Assembly: GCF_015058545.1 (NCBI RefSeq)
Contig: NZ_SVCB01000130.1
Location: 1 to 10,615 of the forward strand
Source: Veillonella sp.
GTDB lineage: Bacteria; Bacillota; Negativicutes; Veillonellales; Veillonellaceae
DNA length: 10,615 nt
Direction of reading: 5' to 3'
Shown: piece by piece, positions 1 to 5,933 of the stretch
Numbering within the stretch: the first letter of the stretch is position 1
Layout of the letters: every line of letters starts with the position of its first letter
Program-made: the position numbers and the translations under genes
Notes under the pieces: generated by a model
What the model saw: the letters and a program-made list of their open reading frames with translations, nothing else
The model's database searches: none
What the model was told of the DNA's origin: nothing

Positions 1-624
1 ATCATTTTATTCTATGTAGGTGCGCTCGGTGTTATTATGAGTATTTTCCCGTGGGATTCCGTAAATCCCGATCGCAGCCCGTTTGTTGAGGTTTTCCTGG
101 CCGTCGGTATCGTCGGGGCTGCATCCATGGTTAACTTTGTAGTACTCACATCGGCAGCATCGGCCTGCAATAGTGGCGTGTTCAGTACGAGTCGCTTGCT
201 CTATTCGTTGGCCAAACGCAATCATGCACCGGGGATTCTTGAAATTTTGACGAGTAAACAGGTGCCGGCTAACGCTTTGTTTTTATCGGTACTCGTAATT
301 TGCCTCGTTGTGGCCTTGCAATATGTGGTGGCGGAAGGGGTATTCGTTATTATTTCCAGTGTGGCCACGTTCTGTTTCCTCTATATTTGGGGGATTATCA
401 CTATTTGTCACATGAAGTTTATTCGCAAGCGTCCTGATTTGGCGGCGAAAAGCGTATTTAAAATGCCGTTATTCCCATTCTTGAACTACTTGGTATTGGC
501 GTTCTTTGCCTTCGTTATTGTTACCTTGGCCTTTAATCCGGCCACGAGAGTTGCACTCTTTGTAACGCCGGTATGGTTCATCATGTTGCTTTTGATTTAT
601 CAGTTGAAAAAGGAAATTGCATAA
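1..624 (+). CDS. cycA: CycA-like amino acid permease, C-terminal part (5' end outside window)
   Basis: This is the last 207 codons of an integral membrane permease of the amino acid-polyamine-organocation superfamily, AAT family. The frame is open from base 1, so the ATG at 37 is internal. The visible part holds several hydrophobic membrane segments. It also has the stretch NFVVLTSAASACNSGVFSTSR (about residues 52-72 of the visible part), which closely resembles CycA, the D-serine/D-alanine/glycine:H+ symporter. After the last membrane segment a short lysine-rich tail ends at TAA 622-624. The family imports small amino acids across the cytoplasmic membrane using the proton gradient. Substrate is inferred from remembered similarity to E. 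coli CycA; a related proline or aromatic amino acid permease is possible. The hairpin at 727-764 lies downstream and probably ends the transcript, though its plus-strand U-tract is poor. Confidence 0.82.
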   Translation: MILFYVGALGVIMSIFPWDSVNPDRSPFVEVFLAVGIVGAASMVNFVVLTSAASACNSGVFSTSRLLYSLAKRNHAPGILEILTSKQVPANALFLSVLVICLVVALQYVVAEGVFVIISSVATFCFLYIWGIITICHMKFIRKRPDLAAKSVFKMPLFPFLNYLVLAFFAFVIVTLAFNPATRVALFVTPVWFIMLLLIYQLKKEIA

Positions 625-706
625 TATCTGAGCAAAGATGAATTGCGAAAACGAACTGGTGATATATAGCAGAGAAAATATAATCCGGAAAATATAATAC
701 GTTAAG

Positions 707-723
707 ATACTCTATAGGGGTAT
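707..723. promoter_or_regulatory. CsoR-operator-like site, apparently orphan
   Basis: ATACTCTATAGGGGTAT matches the core of the csoR operator (ATACCCCATAGGGGTAT, 3158-3174) at 15 of 17 positions. Both differences are in the left C-tract, so one half-site is intact. No promoter with a good -35 and -10 pair was found next to it on either strand. It may be a decayed or low-affinity site, or chance. Confidence 0.35.
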
Positions 724-764
724 AAAAAAGAGTTCATTAGGTCATATGACCCGATGAACTCTTT
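721..764. terminator. Bidirectional terminator between cycA and the glutaredoxin gene
   Basis: The arms 727-737 and 754-764 pair perfectly (AAAGAGTTCAT with ATGAACTCTTT). An inner self-complementary GGTCATATGACC lies at 740-751, with one mismatch and one wobble pair between. Read on the minus strand the hairpin is followed by CTTTTTTATA, a proper U-tract, so it mainly ends the glutaredoxin transcript. On the plus strand the tail is only CTTTAGG, so it would be a weaker stop for cycA. Confidence 0.85.
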
Positions 765-801
765 AGGTTGCTTGCGTTATGCTGTTAGTTGCTTTTTAGA
801 A

Positions 802-1077
802 TTATAAAGCTTTGTCAAAAACAGCTTTAATTAAGCGTTTAGTTTCGTCGTAAGATTCGCCCGGTTGAGCTTCATACTGTTTATCCAAGTCGAACCAAAG
901 ATTTGGATAGTATTCGTACGGATGAGTTTTGAATAATTCGTGAGCATCCTGATCTTCTACCCAATTAATTTTAATATCTTTGTATTGTGGATTTTCAGCT
1001 TTTAATTCGTCGATGGCTTTGAATGCGTTTTTGCAATAAGGGCAACCATTTAAATGGAATCCTAAAATTTCTTTCAT
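802..1077 (-). CDS. Small glutaredoxin-like thiol-disulfide protein (CPYC)
   Basis: A 91-residue thioredoxin-fold protein. The N-terminal beta strand leads into CPYC, with Cys12 and Cys15 as the redox pair. A helix rich in K and E follows, then a likely cis-proline (Pro58) in YYPNLWFD. The dithiol CPYC motif is that of classical glutaredoxins, which reduce disulfides or glutathionylated proteins in the cytoplasm. The residues around the proline differ from the usual TVP, so the reductant could be something other than glutathione. I chose ATG at 1077 because AGGA (1087-1090) lies 9 nt upstream; a longer frame back to 1113 would put the Shine-Dalgarno inside the gene. It has its own promoter (1145-1173) and ends at the shared terminator (721-764). 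Physiological partner unknown. Confidence 0.8.
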   Translation of the reverse strand: MKEILGFHLNGCPYCKNAFKAIDELKAENPQYKDIKINWVEDQDAHELFKTHPYEYYPNLWFDLDKQYEAQPGESYDETKRLIKAVFDKAL

Positions 1078-1111
1078 AGTTATCTGTCCTTTTCGTATTA
1101 ATAATAGAAAC

Positions 1112-1144
1112 AAAAAAGGGAGTGGTTATCGTACCACTACCCTT
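1112..1144 (-). terminator. Rho-independent terminator of lysR
   Basis: On the minus strand AAGGG (arms 1116-1120 and 1140-1144) and a second block (1121-1126 with 1133-1138) form an 11-bp stem with one bulged base and a 6-nt loop. CCCTTTTTTG follows. It lies 142 nt past the lysR stop codon and just before the glutaredoxin gene. Confidence 0.75.
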
Positions 1145-1173
1145 AGTGTATCACAAAATCATACAATATTCAA
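1145..1173 (-). promoter_or_regulatory. Promoter of the glutaredoxin-like gene
   Basis: On the minus strand TTGAAT (1168-1173) and TACACT (1145-1150) are separated by exactly 17 nt. The predicted start, near 1138, lies inside the lysR terminator hairpin, so the new transcript would lack the first few bases of that stem. About 60 nt of leader precede the ATG at 1077. Confidence 0.55.
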
Positions 1174-1210
1174 TTTTATAAATATAGAAATATCAAGAAT
1201 TATAGGATTT

Positions 1211-1305
1211 ACAATTACATAATCTCTTGATAGAAATCTATAATTACATTATCCCTAAATAGTATCTTTTAATAGAGTCCTACGATTACATCGTTCCTTG
1301 GTAGA
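1211..1305 (-). repeat. Degenerate tandem copies of the lysR 3' end
   Basis: Read on the minus strand, lysR ends with codons for FYQGTM and a stop (ATG codon 1289-1291, TAA 1286-1288). Downstream, the same segment recurs as YYLGIM-stop (ATG 1247-1249) and FYQEIM-stop (ATG 1218-1220), each with a similar A/T-rich tail. The spacings are 42 and 29 nt. The two outer copies lie after the functional stop codon and would not be translated as part of LysR. Confidence 0.6.
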
Positions 1306-2176
1306 ATTCCAAGAATTGCTTGCTTACCAAAGAAGGCGTATGGCCTTTGACTACGATAAAGCTCTTGTGAAAACCGGTGGACAACTCGGGTAACCGAATG
1401 CGCGACATTTTGCGACCATGTACTTTTTCTTGTGAATCCATGGGAATAATGGCGACCGATCGGCCAAGCTGCGCCCATTCGATGGCGGAGCTCTTGGTAG
1501 TCGTTACAGAGATAACGTTTAAGTTGTTAAAGAGGCGACTCGCACTTTGCATAAGCATGCGCACCGATCCGCCGGATAGGCTGAGGGGGCAACGGGCGAT
1601 TTCCTCCCACGTGAGGCTGTCTTTTTCCTGACTGCTCCAGAATACGTCATTCCGAAATACGGCATAGAGTGACTCCGGCTGGGTAAAAAGAATATCGAAG
1701 CGGCTGGTGTCCACCATTTGGGAATTGCAAAGACCGATTTCGGTGCGTCCGTTTAATAATGACTCCGTAACATCGCTCATGAGACCTTCGTAAATTTCGT
1801 AGTGCACGGAAGGATATTTTTGTGAAAAAGCATGTAAATATTGCTGTATCAGCCCCGTTGAGCGCGAGGCGGATGAGCTGATGCGGAGTGTCCCTTCCAC
1901 CGCAGAGTTTAAGCGTTTTACATCTTCGTAGGTCGCCTCTTCAATCGCACATAATTGTTGGGCTTTTTCATAGAAAATGCGACCTGCTTCGGTGAGACGA
2001 AAATTAGCCCCTCGTTGACCGCGTTTTATATGCAGGAGGGGCGTACCGAATTCGGCTTCCAAATATTTAAGCTGTTTGCTCAGGGCCGGTTGTGTGATGT
2101 GTAAGATGTTGGCTGCCTGAGTCATATTGCCTGTTTGTACCAAGATAATGAAGTTGTAATAATATGATGTGTCCAT
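1286..2176 (-). CDS. LysR-family transcriptional regulator
   Basis: A 296-residue protein of the usual length for the LysR family. The N-terminal winged helix-turn-helix spans about residues 2-62, with the recognition region MTQAANILHITQPALSKQLKYLE (18-40) and the wing around 48-60. A linker helix (about 65-90) leads to a periplasmic-binding-protein-like effector domain. Such proteins bind DNA as tetramers and respond to a small coinducer. The effector here cannot be read from the sequence. The ATG at 2176 is preceded by GGGAGGA. The target is often a divergent neighbour, but here the upstream gene (yigZ family) lies on the same strand, so autoregulation or a distant target is more likely. 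It has its own promoter (2256-2284), with a CsoR-like palindrome directly upstream of the -35. Confidence 0.9.
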   Translation of the reverse strand: MDTSYYYNFIILVQTGNMTQAANILHITQPALSKQLKYLEAEFGTPLLHIKRGQRGANFRLTEAGRIFYEKAQQLCAIEEATYEDVKRLNSAVEGTLRISSSASRSTGLIQQYLHAFSQKYPSVHYEIYEGLMSDVTESLLNGRTEIGLCNSQMVDTSRFDILFTQPESLYAVFRNDVFWSSQEKDSLTWEEIARCPLSLSGGSVRMLMQSASRLFNNLNVISVTTTKSSAIEWAQLGRSVAIIPMDSQEKVHGRKMSRIRLPELSTGFHKSFIVVKGHTPSLVSKQFLEFYQGTM

Positions 2177-2255
2177 GAGAATCCTCCCTTTGTTTTAGTC
2201 GGATTGTCATGACATGTAGTTTTGGGCGTACTACTTTACTATATGTTTACTTTAT

Positions 2256-2284
2256 ATTGTACTATGGTACGAGAGTTTTGTCAG
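2256..2284 (-). promoter_or_regulatory. lysR promoter
   Basis: On the minus strand CTGACA (2279-2284) and TACAAT (2256-2261) are separated by 17 nt, each one base from consensus. Transcription would start near 2249 and give a leader of about 73 nt. The spacer contains the imperfect palindrome GTACTATGGTAC (2259-2270). Confidence 0.6.
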
Positions 2285-2298
2285 TACCCCATGGGGTA
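2285..2298. promoter_or_regulatory. CsoR-like palindrome abutting the lysR -35 box
   Basis: TACCCCATGGGGTA is a perfect 14-bp palindrome. It shares the ACCCC/GGGGT half-sites of the csoR operator, with a 2-nt rather than 3-nt centre. Its edge touches the -35 box of the lysR promoter, where a bound protein could block or aid RNA polymerase. No U-tract follows on the minus strand, so it is unlikely to be a terminator for the upstream yigZ-family gene. Binding by CsoR is inferred. Confidence 0.45.
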
Positions 2299-2313
2299 TA
2301 AACGAATCGCAGA

Positions 2314-2946
2314 TTAATCGTTGTAGGGGAGGGCTACCATTTTTTCTTCCAACGGCTCCCACGTCTGTTGACCGTTAGTTAGGTTAGTCATGGTAGTTGC
2401 CAACGTATTTATATCAGCCGGATCCACATAGATTAAAAGGCGTACCTGTTCGGCAAATTCTGACTCGTAGTGATAGCCCTGCTCTTGTAAAAACCGTTCG
2501 ATAGCGCCGTAATAGCTGTAATCGATGGTAAGGGCTACAATTTGGCGCGGTGCGTAGAGTGTTTTCGGTGCATCGTGAATGACTTCCGCCGCACTGTGGG
2601 AATAGGCTCTGATGAGTCCGCCGGCGCCCAGTTTGATACCGCCGAAATAGCGGGTGACTACAATTAAGGTATTGGTGATGCCCGTCTTTTTCAAAACTTC
2701 CAGCATCGGTTTACCCGCCGTGCCGGACGGTTCACCATTATCTGAGGAGCGTTGTTGTTCTTGGCCGGGGCCTAAGGCGTAAGCCGTACAATTATGCGTG
2801 GCGTCCCAAAACTCCTTGTTGATGCGGGCGATACCGGCCTGCGCTTCTTCTTCCGTTTCGCAGGGAATCGCGGTGGCGATAAAGCGGGATTTTTCTACAA
2901 TATATTCAATACGATGCTCTTTGGCAACCGTAATATAGGATTTCAT
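2314..2946 (-). CDS. yigZ: YigZ/YvyE (IMPACT) family protein
   Basis: A 210-residue protein matching the bacterial YigZ/YvyE family, whose N-terminal domain is shared with eukaryotic IMPACT. The family signatures are clear: SDNGEPSGTAGKPM (68-81) and TRYFGGIKLGAGGL (98-111). The C-terminal part (about 135-200) fits the small ferredoxin-like DUF1949 domain. The full length is present. In eukaryotes the domain modulates Gcn2 activation. The bacterial role is poorly defined, with translation or nucleic-acid binding suggested, so no reaction is claimed. ATG at 2946 is preceded by AGGGGGG, an unusually G-rich Shine-Dalgarno. No terminator lies between it and lysR, so it may read through into lysR. 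It is divergent from the csoR-copA unit. Confidence 0.9.
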   Translation of the reverse strand: MKSYITVAKEHRIEYIVEKSRFIATAIPCETEEEAQAGIARINKEFWDATHNCTAYALGPGQEQQRSSDNGEPSGTAGKPMLEVLKKTGITNTLIVVTRYFGGIKLGAGGLIRAYSHSAAEVIHDAPKTLYAPRQIVALTIDYSYYGAIERFLQEQGYHYESEFAEQVRLLIYVDPADINTLATTMTNLTNGQQTWEPLEEKMVALPYND

Positions 2947-3104
2947 ATATACCCCCCTGTAAAAATGTTTTTAATTTTGGATGATAGTATTTATCAAATC
3001 GAAAATTTTAAATGCGAATAATGGCCTAAAGACCATGTATAAAGCTAAGTATAGCTACTGTGTTTTATGTATTTTATGATACGTAATTTTTTACAATTGC
3101 ACAA
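2947..3104. other. AT-rich intergenic region between yigZ and the csoR promoter
   Basis: No gene is supported here. It must carry the minus-strand promoter of the yigZ-family gene. The best candidate is TTGTGC then TATCAT with a 17-nt spacer, in the minus-strand complement of about 3078-3106, but its -35 matches only half the consensus. The run TACCCCCC (2950-2957) overlaps the yigZ Shine-Dalgarno and resembles a CsoR half-site. Confidence 0.35.
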
Positions 3105-3105
3105 T

Positions 3106-3130
3106 ACCCCCTTGTTGACCTTTTGGGGGT
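3106..3130. repeat. Interrupted inverted repeat around the csoR -35 box
   Basis: ACCCCC (3106-3111) and GGGGGT (3125-3130) are perfect inverted arms, 13 nt apart, enclosing the -35 hexamer (3115-3120). The arms resemble CsoR half-sites, but the centre is much longer than in the operator at 3157-3175. This could be a second, weaker contact region for the same regulator. Confidence 0.4.
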
Positions 3131-3143
3131 GAAGGTATAACAT
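3115..3143 (+). promoter_or_regulatory. Promoter of csoR-copA
   Basis: TTGACC (3115-3120) is followed after 17 nt by TAACAT (3138-3143). An alternative -10, TATAAC (3136-3141), would give a 15-nt spacer. The start is expected near 3150, immediately before the operator, so a bound repressor would block initiation or escape. Confidence 0.6.
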
Positions 3144-3156
3144 AATATACAGATGA

Positions 3157-3175
3157 GATACCCCATAGGGGTATC
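3157..3175. promoter_or_regulatory. CsoR-type copper operator
   Basis: GATACCCCATAGGGGTATC has perfect 8-bp arms around a 3-nt centre. G/C-tract palindromes of this form are the known operators of CsoR-family repressors, which release DNA on binding Cu(I). It lies just downstream of the -10 box and about 85 nt before csoR, as expected for autoregulation of csoR-copA. Confidence 0.8.
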
Positions 3176-3178
3176 GAG

Positions 3179-3236
3179 AAGGAGATGAAAATCCCCGATG
3201 CTTTTCGTTTTTACAGCAGTTTTAAGCTGTTGTTAA
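3179..3236 (+). other. Possible leader peptide with its own Shine-Dalgarno
   Basis: AAGGAGATGA (3179-3188) is a near-perfect Shine-Dalgarno, but the csoR start is 71 nt further on. The short frame ATG 3198 to TAA 3234-3236 encodes MLFVFTAVLSCC, ending in two cysteines. Spacing from the GGAG core to this ATG is 13 nt, longer than ideal. A second ATG at 3185 overlaps the Shine-Dalgarno and opens an 18-codon frame. Expression is unproven, and a chance frame of 12 codons is quite possible. Confidence 0.25.
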
Positions 3237-3258
3237 GATAGAGTAAGGAGGAAGTAAG

Positions 3259-3528
3259 ATGCTTACAGATATGGAAACAGAGAAATTAACTCGTCGCCTG
3301 CGCCGTATCAAAGGTCAGGTAGAAGGCATCGAAAAGATGATTGACGATCATCGTTATTGTGTAGAAGTGTTACAGCAAATAGGTGCCGTAAGAGCGGCTT
3401 TATATTAAGTTGGCCTTCTAATGTTAGAAAGTCATTCTCGCTCATGCGTAGTGGATGCCATTAAAAGCGGCAAGGAAGATGATGCCATTACGGAATTGAT
3501 GGGTGTTTATAAATCACTCCATAAGTAA
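3259..3528 (+). pseudogene. csoR: CsoR copper-sensing repressor, interrupted by in-frame TAA
   Basis: Apart from codon 50, this is a complete 89-codon CsoR (DUF156) gene. The N-terminal part carries the typical RLRRIKGQVEGIEKMI (14-29). The Cu(I) ligands are all encoded: Cys34 in RYCVEVL, then His59 and Cys63 in ESHSRSC. Their spacing matches the Cys36/His61/Cys65 of M. tuberculosis CsoR. Codon 50 (3406-3408) is TAA, where relatives have a sense codon such as Asn or Lys. The frame continues unchanged on both sides, so this is a nonsense substitution, not a frameshift. The truncated 49-residue product would lack two of three ligands and most of the helical bundle. No good Shine-Dalgarno precedes the ATG at 3421. 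AAGGAGG lies 7 nt upstream of the start at 3259. Suppression or a sequencing error are alternatives. Confidence 0.88.
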
Positions 3529-3646
3529 TAAATTCATTAATTGACACTAAGTTGTGTATCATTTATTGAAATAAACAATGCGTTATGATTCGTTTGAATT
3601 AGCGAAATTAATTGCAATACAGTAGAGTTAAAAGGATGTGTTATAT
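3529..3646 (+). other. csoR-copA spacer
   Basis: A 118-nt A/T-rich gap without terminator or CsoR-like operator, so copA is probably co-transcribed with csoR from 3115-3143. A perfect TTGACA at 3541-3546 is followed after 17 nt only by TATTGA, a poor -10, so an internal promoter is possible but weak. TTTATT-GA-AATAAA (3562-3575) is a small A/T palindrome. No copZ chaperone gene lies here. Confidence 0.4.
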
Positions 3647-5815
3647 ATGAGTCAAAAAAGTAATGAATTCGACATCACCGGCATGCACTGTGCCGCCTGT
3701 GTCGGTCGTGTTGAAAAAGTCGTCAGTCGCATGGATGGCGTAGCTGATGTAAAGGTTAACCTCTTAACCCGTAAAGGCAGTGTTACCTATACGGATGACA
3801 GCAAGGTAACCCCTGATGACGTAATTAAAGCTATTACGGGTATCGGTTTTGGTGCTACCCTCGCTGAAGAAGGGGTTCAGAAACTTGAAAAAGTTAATTA
3901 CAAACCTCAATTATATCGTATGATTATTGCTGCCGTTATGGCTATTCCGATGATGGTCAGCATGATGGGTAACCATTTATTCGGCTGGCCTATGTTGCCT
4001 CATTGGGTAGAATTGGTATTGGCTACGGTTGCTCAGTTCGGTCCGGGCCTCGTGTTCTACCAAGGTGCTTGGAGCGCTATTAAGAGCGGTTCCTTGACCA
4101 TGGATGTATTGGTTGCGTTAGGTACTTCGGTAGCTTACTTATTTAGTATTTACAATATGTATGTAGGCAGCCACGACATGTATTTTGAAACGTCCGCATG
4201 GCTCATTACCTTCATCTTATTAGGTAAGGTCCTTGAAGAAGTAGCCAAAGGTCGTACGTCCGAAGCGCTTGAAAAATTGATGGGCTTAACACCAAGTATT
4301 TCTCACGTGCAGCGTGACGGTCAGTGGGTAGATATTCCAACTGCCGAAGTTCAGGTTGGCGATATTCTTCAAGTTCGTGCCGGTGAAAAAGTTCCGGTTG
4401 ACGGTGTTGTGATTGAAGGTCAATCGGCGGTTAACGAATCCATGTTGACCGGGGAAAGTTTGCCGGTTGAAAAATCCGTAGACAGCAAGGTTATCGGTGC
4501 TACCGTTAACGAAACCGGTGTTTTCACCATGCGCGCCGAAAAAATCGGTTCCGACACTATGTTGTCGCAGATTATTAAAGTTGTAGAAGCTGCGCAAACC
4601 TCCAAAGCGTCCATTCAGCGTGTAGCCGATGTGGTTGCTGCTTATTTCGTACCGACCGTTATTGCCCTAGCCGTATTAACATCTCTCGTATGGTATTTCG
4701 GTTTTGATTCAACTTGGGGCGTAGCTCTCATGCACGGTACGGCCGTATTGGTTATCGCCTGTCCTTGTGCCTTAGGTTTAGCGACCCCAACCTCTATCAT
4801 GGTAGGCTCCGGTTTGGGTGCTGAACACGGTAGTTTGATTAAGAGTGCCGAATTCCTTGAACGAGCCGGCAAATTAAATGCCATCGTATTGGATAAAACC
4901 GGTACTATCACTAAAGGTACCTTGATGGTAAGTAAAACTGTTAACTTCGCCGGTGATGAAAAAGTAAACACCGGTATTATGACCGCTATCGAAAGTTTGA
5001 CAACTCACCCAATCGCCAAAGCTATGGCAGCGTATGGTACTACTGAATTGGGTAACGGTGTATTACCGAATGTTACCGGTTTTAAAGAAGTGCCCGGTCA
5101 TGGTCTTGAAGCTGTCGTAGCTAATCAGATGGTTCAATTAGGTCACAGCCGCTGGATGCAGTCCTTAGGGTATATGAATGAAACGATTGAAAAAGCCGTT
5201 CTCGCCGAAGAAGAACGAGGCGCTTCCGTATCGCTCTTAGCCGTTGGCGGTGAAATCAGAGCTTTATGGGCTGTAGAAGATGAAGTTCGTCCGGAAGTAC
5301 CGGAAGTGATTAAGACATTACAGAACCGCGGCATTGAAGTTTGGATGCTTACGGGTGATAACCGCCGTACCGCTCAATACATAGCCGACAAAGTGGGTAT
5401 TACCCATGTTATGGCGGAAGTATTGCCTCAGGATAAAGCCGGTAAGATTGACGAATTGCGTAAAGCCGGTAAAGTTGTGGGCATGGTTGGTGATGGTATC
5501 AATGATGCACCGGCCTTGACATTGGCGGATATCGGTTTTGCCATCGGCAACGGTACGGATATTGCCGTTGAAGCGGCTGACATCGTACTTGTTCGTAACG
5601 ATTTGAACACCTTGGTTCAGGCTGTAACCTTAAGCCGTAAGACCATGACGAATATTCGTCAGAACCTCTTCTGGGCGCTTATTTTTAACAGTCTCGGTAT
5701 TCCATTGGCCGCCATCGGTATGCTCACACCAATCGTAGCCGGCACGGCTATGGCCTTCAGTTCCGTTACGGTTGTTACGAATGCGCTTCGTTTAAAACGG
5801 GCTAAACTTGACTGA
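3647..5815 (+). CDS. copA: Cu(+)-exporting P1B-type ATPase CopA
   Basis: A 722-residue heavy-metal ATPase that exports Cu(I) from the cytoplasm using ATP. One N-terminal metal-binding domain (about 7-75) carries GMHCAAC with Cys15 and Cys18. Membrane helices begin near residue 85. The actuator TGE is at 268-270, the transmembrane metal site CPC at 372-374, and the phosphorylated Asp416 is in DKTGT. HP is at 454-455 for nucleotide binding, TGDN at 569-572, and GDGINDAP starts at 615. The last helices carry FN (680-681) and MAFSS (702-706). Copper pumps usually have YN at the first of these, so a conservative Tyr-to-Phe change is present. Length and domains are intact. I chose ATG 3647, with AAAGGA (3631-3636) 10 nt upstream, over GTG 3638. 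Expected to be repressed by CsoR at 3157-3175, though csoR here is interrupted. Silver may also be carried. Confidence 0.97.
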   Translation: MSQKSNEFDITGMHCAACVGRVEKVVSRMDGVADVKVNLLTRKGSVTYTDDSKVTPDDVIKAITGIGFGATLAEEGVQKLEKVNYKPQLYRMIIAAVMAIPMMVSMMGNHLFGWPMLPHWVELVLATVAQFGPGLVFYQGAWSAIKSGSLTMDVLVALGTSVAYLFSIYNMYVGSHDMYFETSAWLITFILLGKVLEEVAKGRTSEALEKLMGLTPSISHVQRDGQWVDIPTAEVQVGDILQVRAGEKVPVDGVVIEGQSAVNESMLTGESLPVEKSVDSKVIGATVNETGVFTMRAEKIGSDTMLSQIIKVVEAAQTSKASIQRVADVVAAYFVPTVIALAVLTSLVWYFGFDSTWGVALMHGTAVLVIACPCALGLATPTSIMVGSGLGAEHGSLIKSAEFLERAGKLNAIVLDKTGTITKGTLMVSKTVNFAGDEKVNTGIMTAIESLTTHPIAKAMAAYGTTELGNGVLPNVTGFKEVPGHGLEAVVANQMVQLGHSRWMQSLGYMNETIEKAVLAEEERGASVSLLAVGGEIRALWAVEDEVRPEVPEVIKTLQNRGIEVWMLTGDNRRTAQYIADKVGITHVMAEVLPQDKAGKIDELRKAGKVVGMVGDGINDAPALTLADIGFAIGNGTDIAVEAADIVLVRNDLNTLVQAVTLSRKTMTNIRQNLFWALIFNSLGIPLAAIGMLTPIVAGTAMAFSSVTVVTNALRLKRAKLD

Positions 5816-5899
5816 TAATCGGTAGCACTGATTTAGGTGGTTCAAAGTAAGGCGCAGTAAAAAGCAAAAATAAATAAGACACGTTAAAGTAAATTACGT

Positions 5900-5933
5900 A
5901 AATCGAGGTTAATCTTAATTAACCTCGATTTTT
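5900..5933 (+). terminator. Rho-independent terminator of copA
   Basis: Perfect 13-bp arms (5900-5912 and 5919-5931) enclose a 6-nt loop, and TTTTT (5929-5933) runs through the end of the stem. It lies 84 nt after the copA stop. It separates the copper unit from the RNA and operon downstream. The flanking A-run makes it usable on the minus strand too. Confidence 0.88.

Noticed and set aside
675..698. Two perfect TATAAT boxes in a 10-bp direct repeat (AAAATATAAT)
   Set aside because: No -35 hexamer lies 16-18 nt upstream of either, and no plus-strand gene follows before csoR, 2.5 kb away. Probably A/T-rich chance.
1078..1113. Longer start for the glutaredoxin-like protein (ATG 1113)
   Set aside because: The extra 12 residues are not typical of the fold, and the frame would cover the Shine-Dalgarno of the internal ATG 1077.
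1377..1631. 84-codon plus-strand open frame within lysR
   Set aside because: Antisense shadow of a clear LysR coding region with no recognisable domain or ribosome binding site.
3400..3425. Frameshift in csoR
   Set aside because: The conserved protein continues in exactly the same frame after TAA 3406-3408 (VGLLMLESHSRSC), so there is a substitution, not an insertion or deletion.
3638..3646. GTG start three codons upstream for copA
   Set aside because: It would lie only 1 nt after the AAAGGA Shine-Dalgarno, whereas ATG 3647 is 10 nt away.
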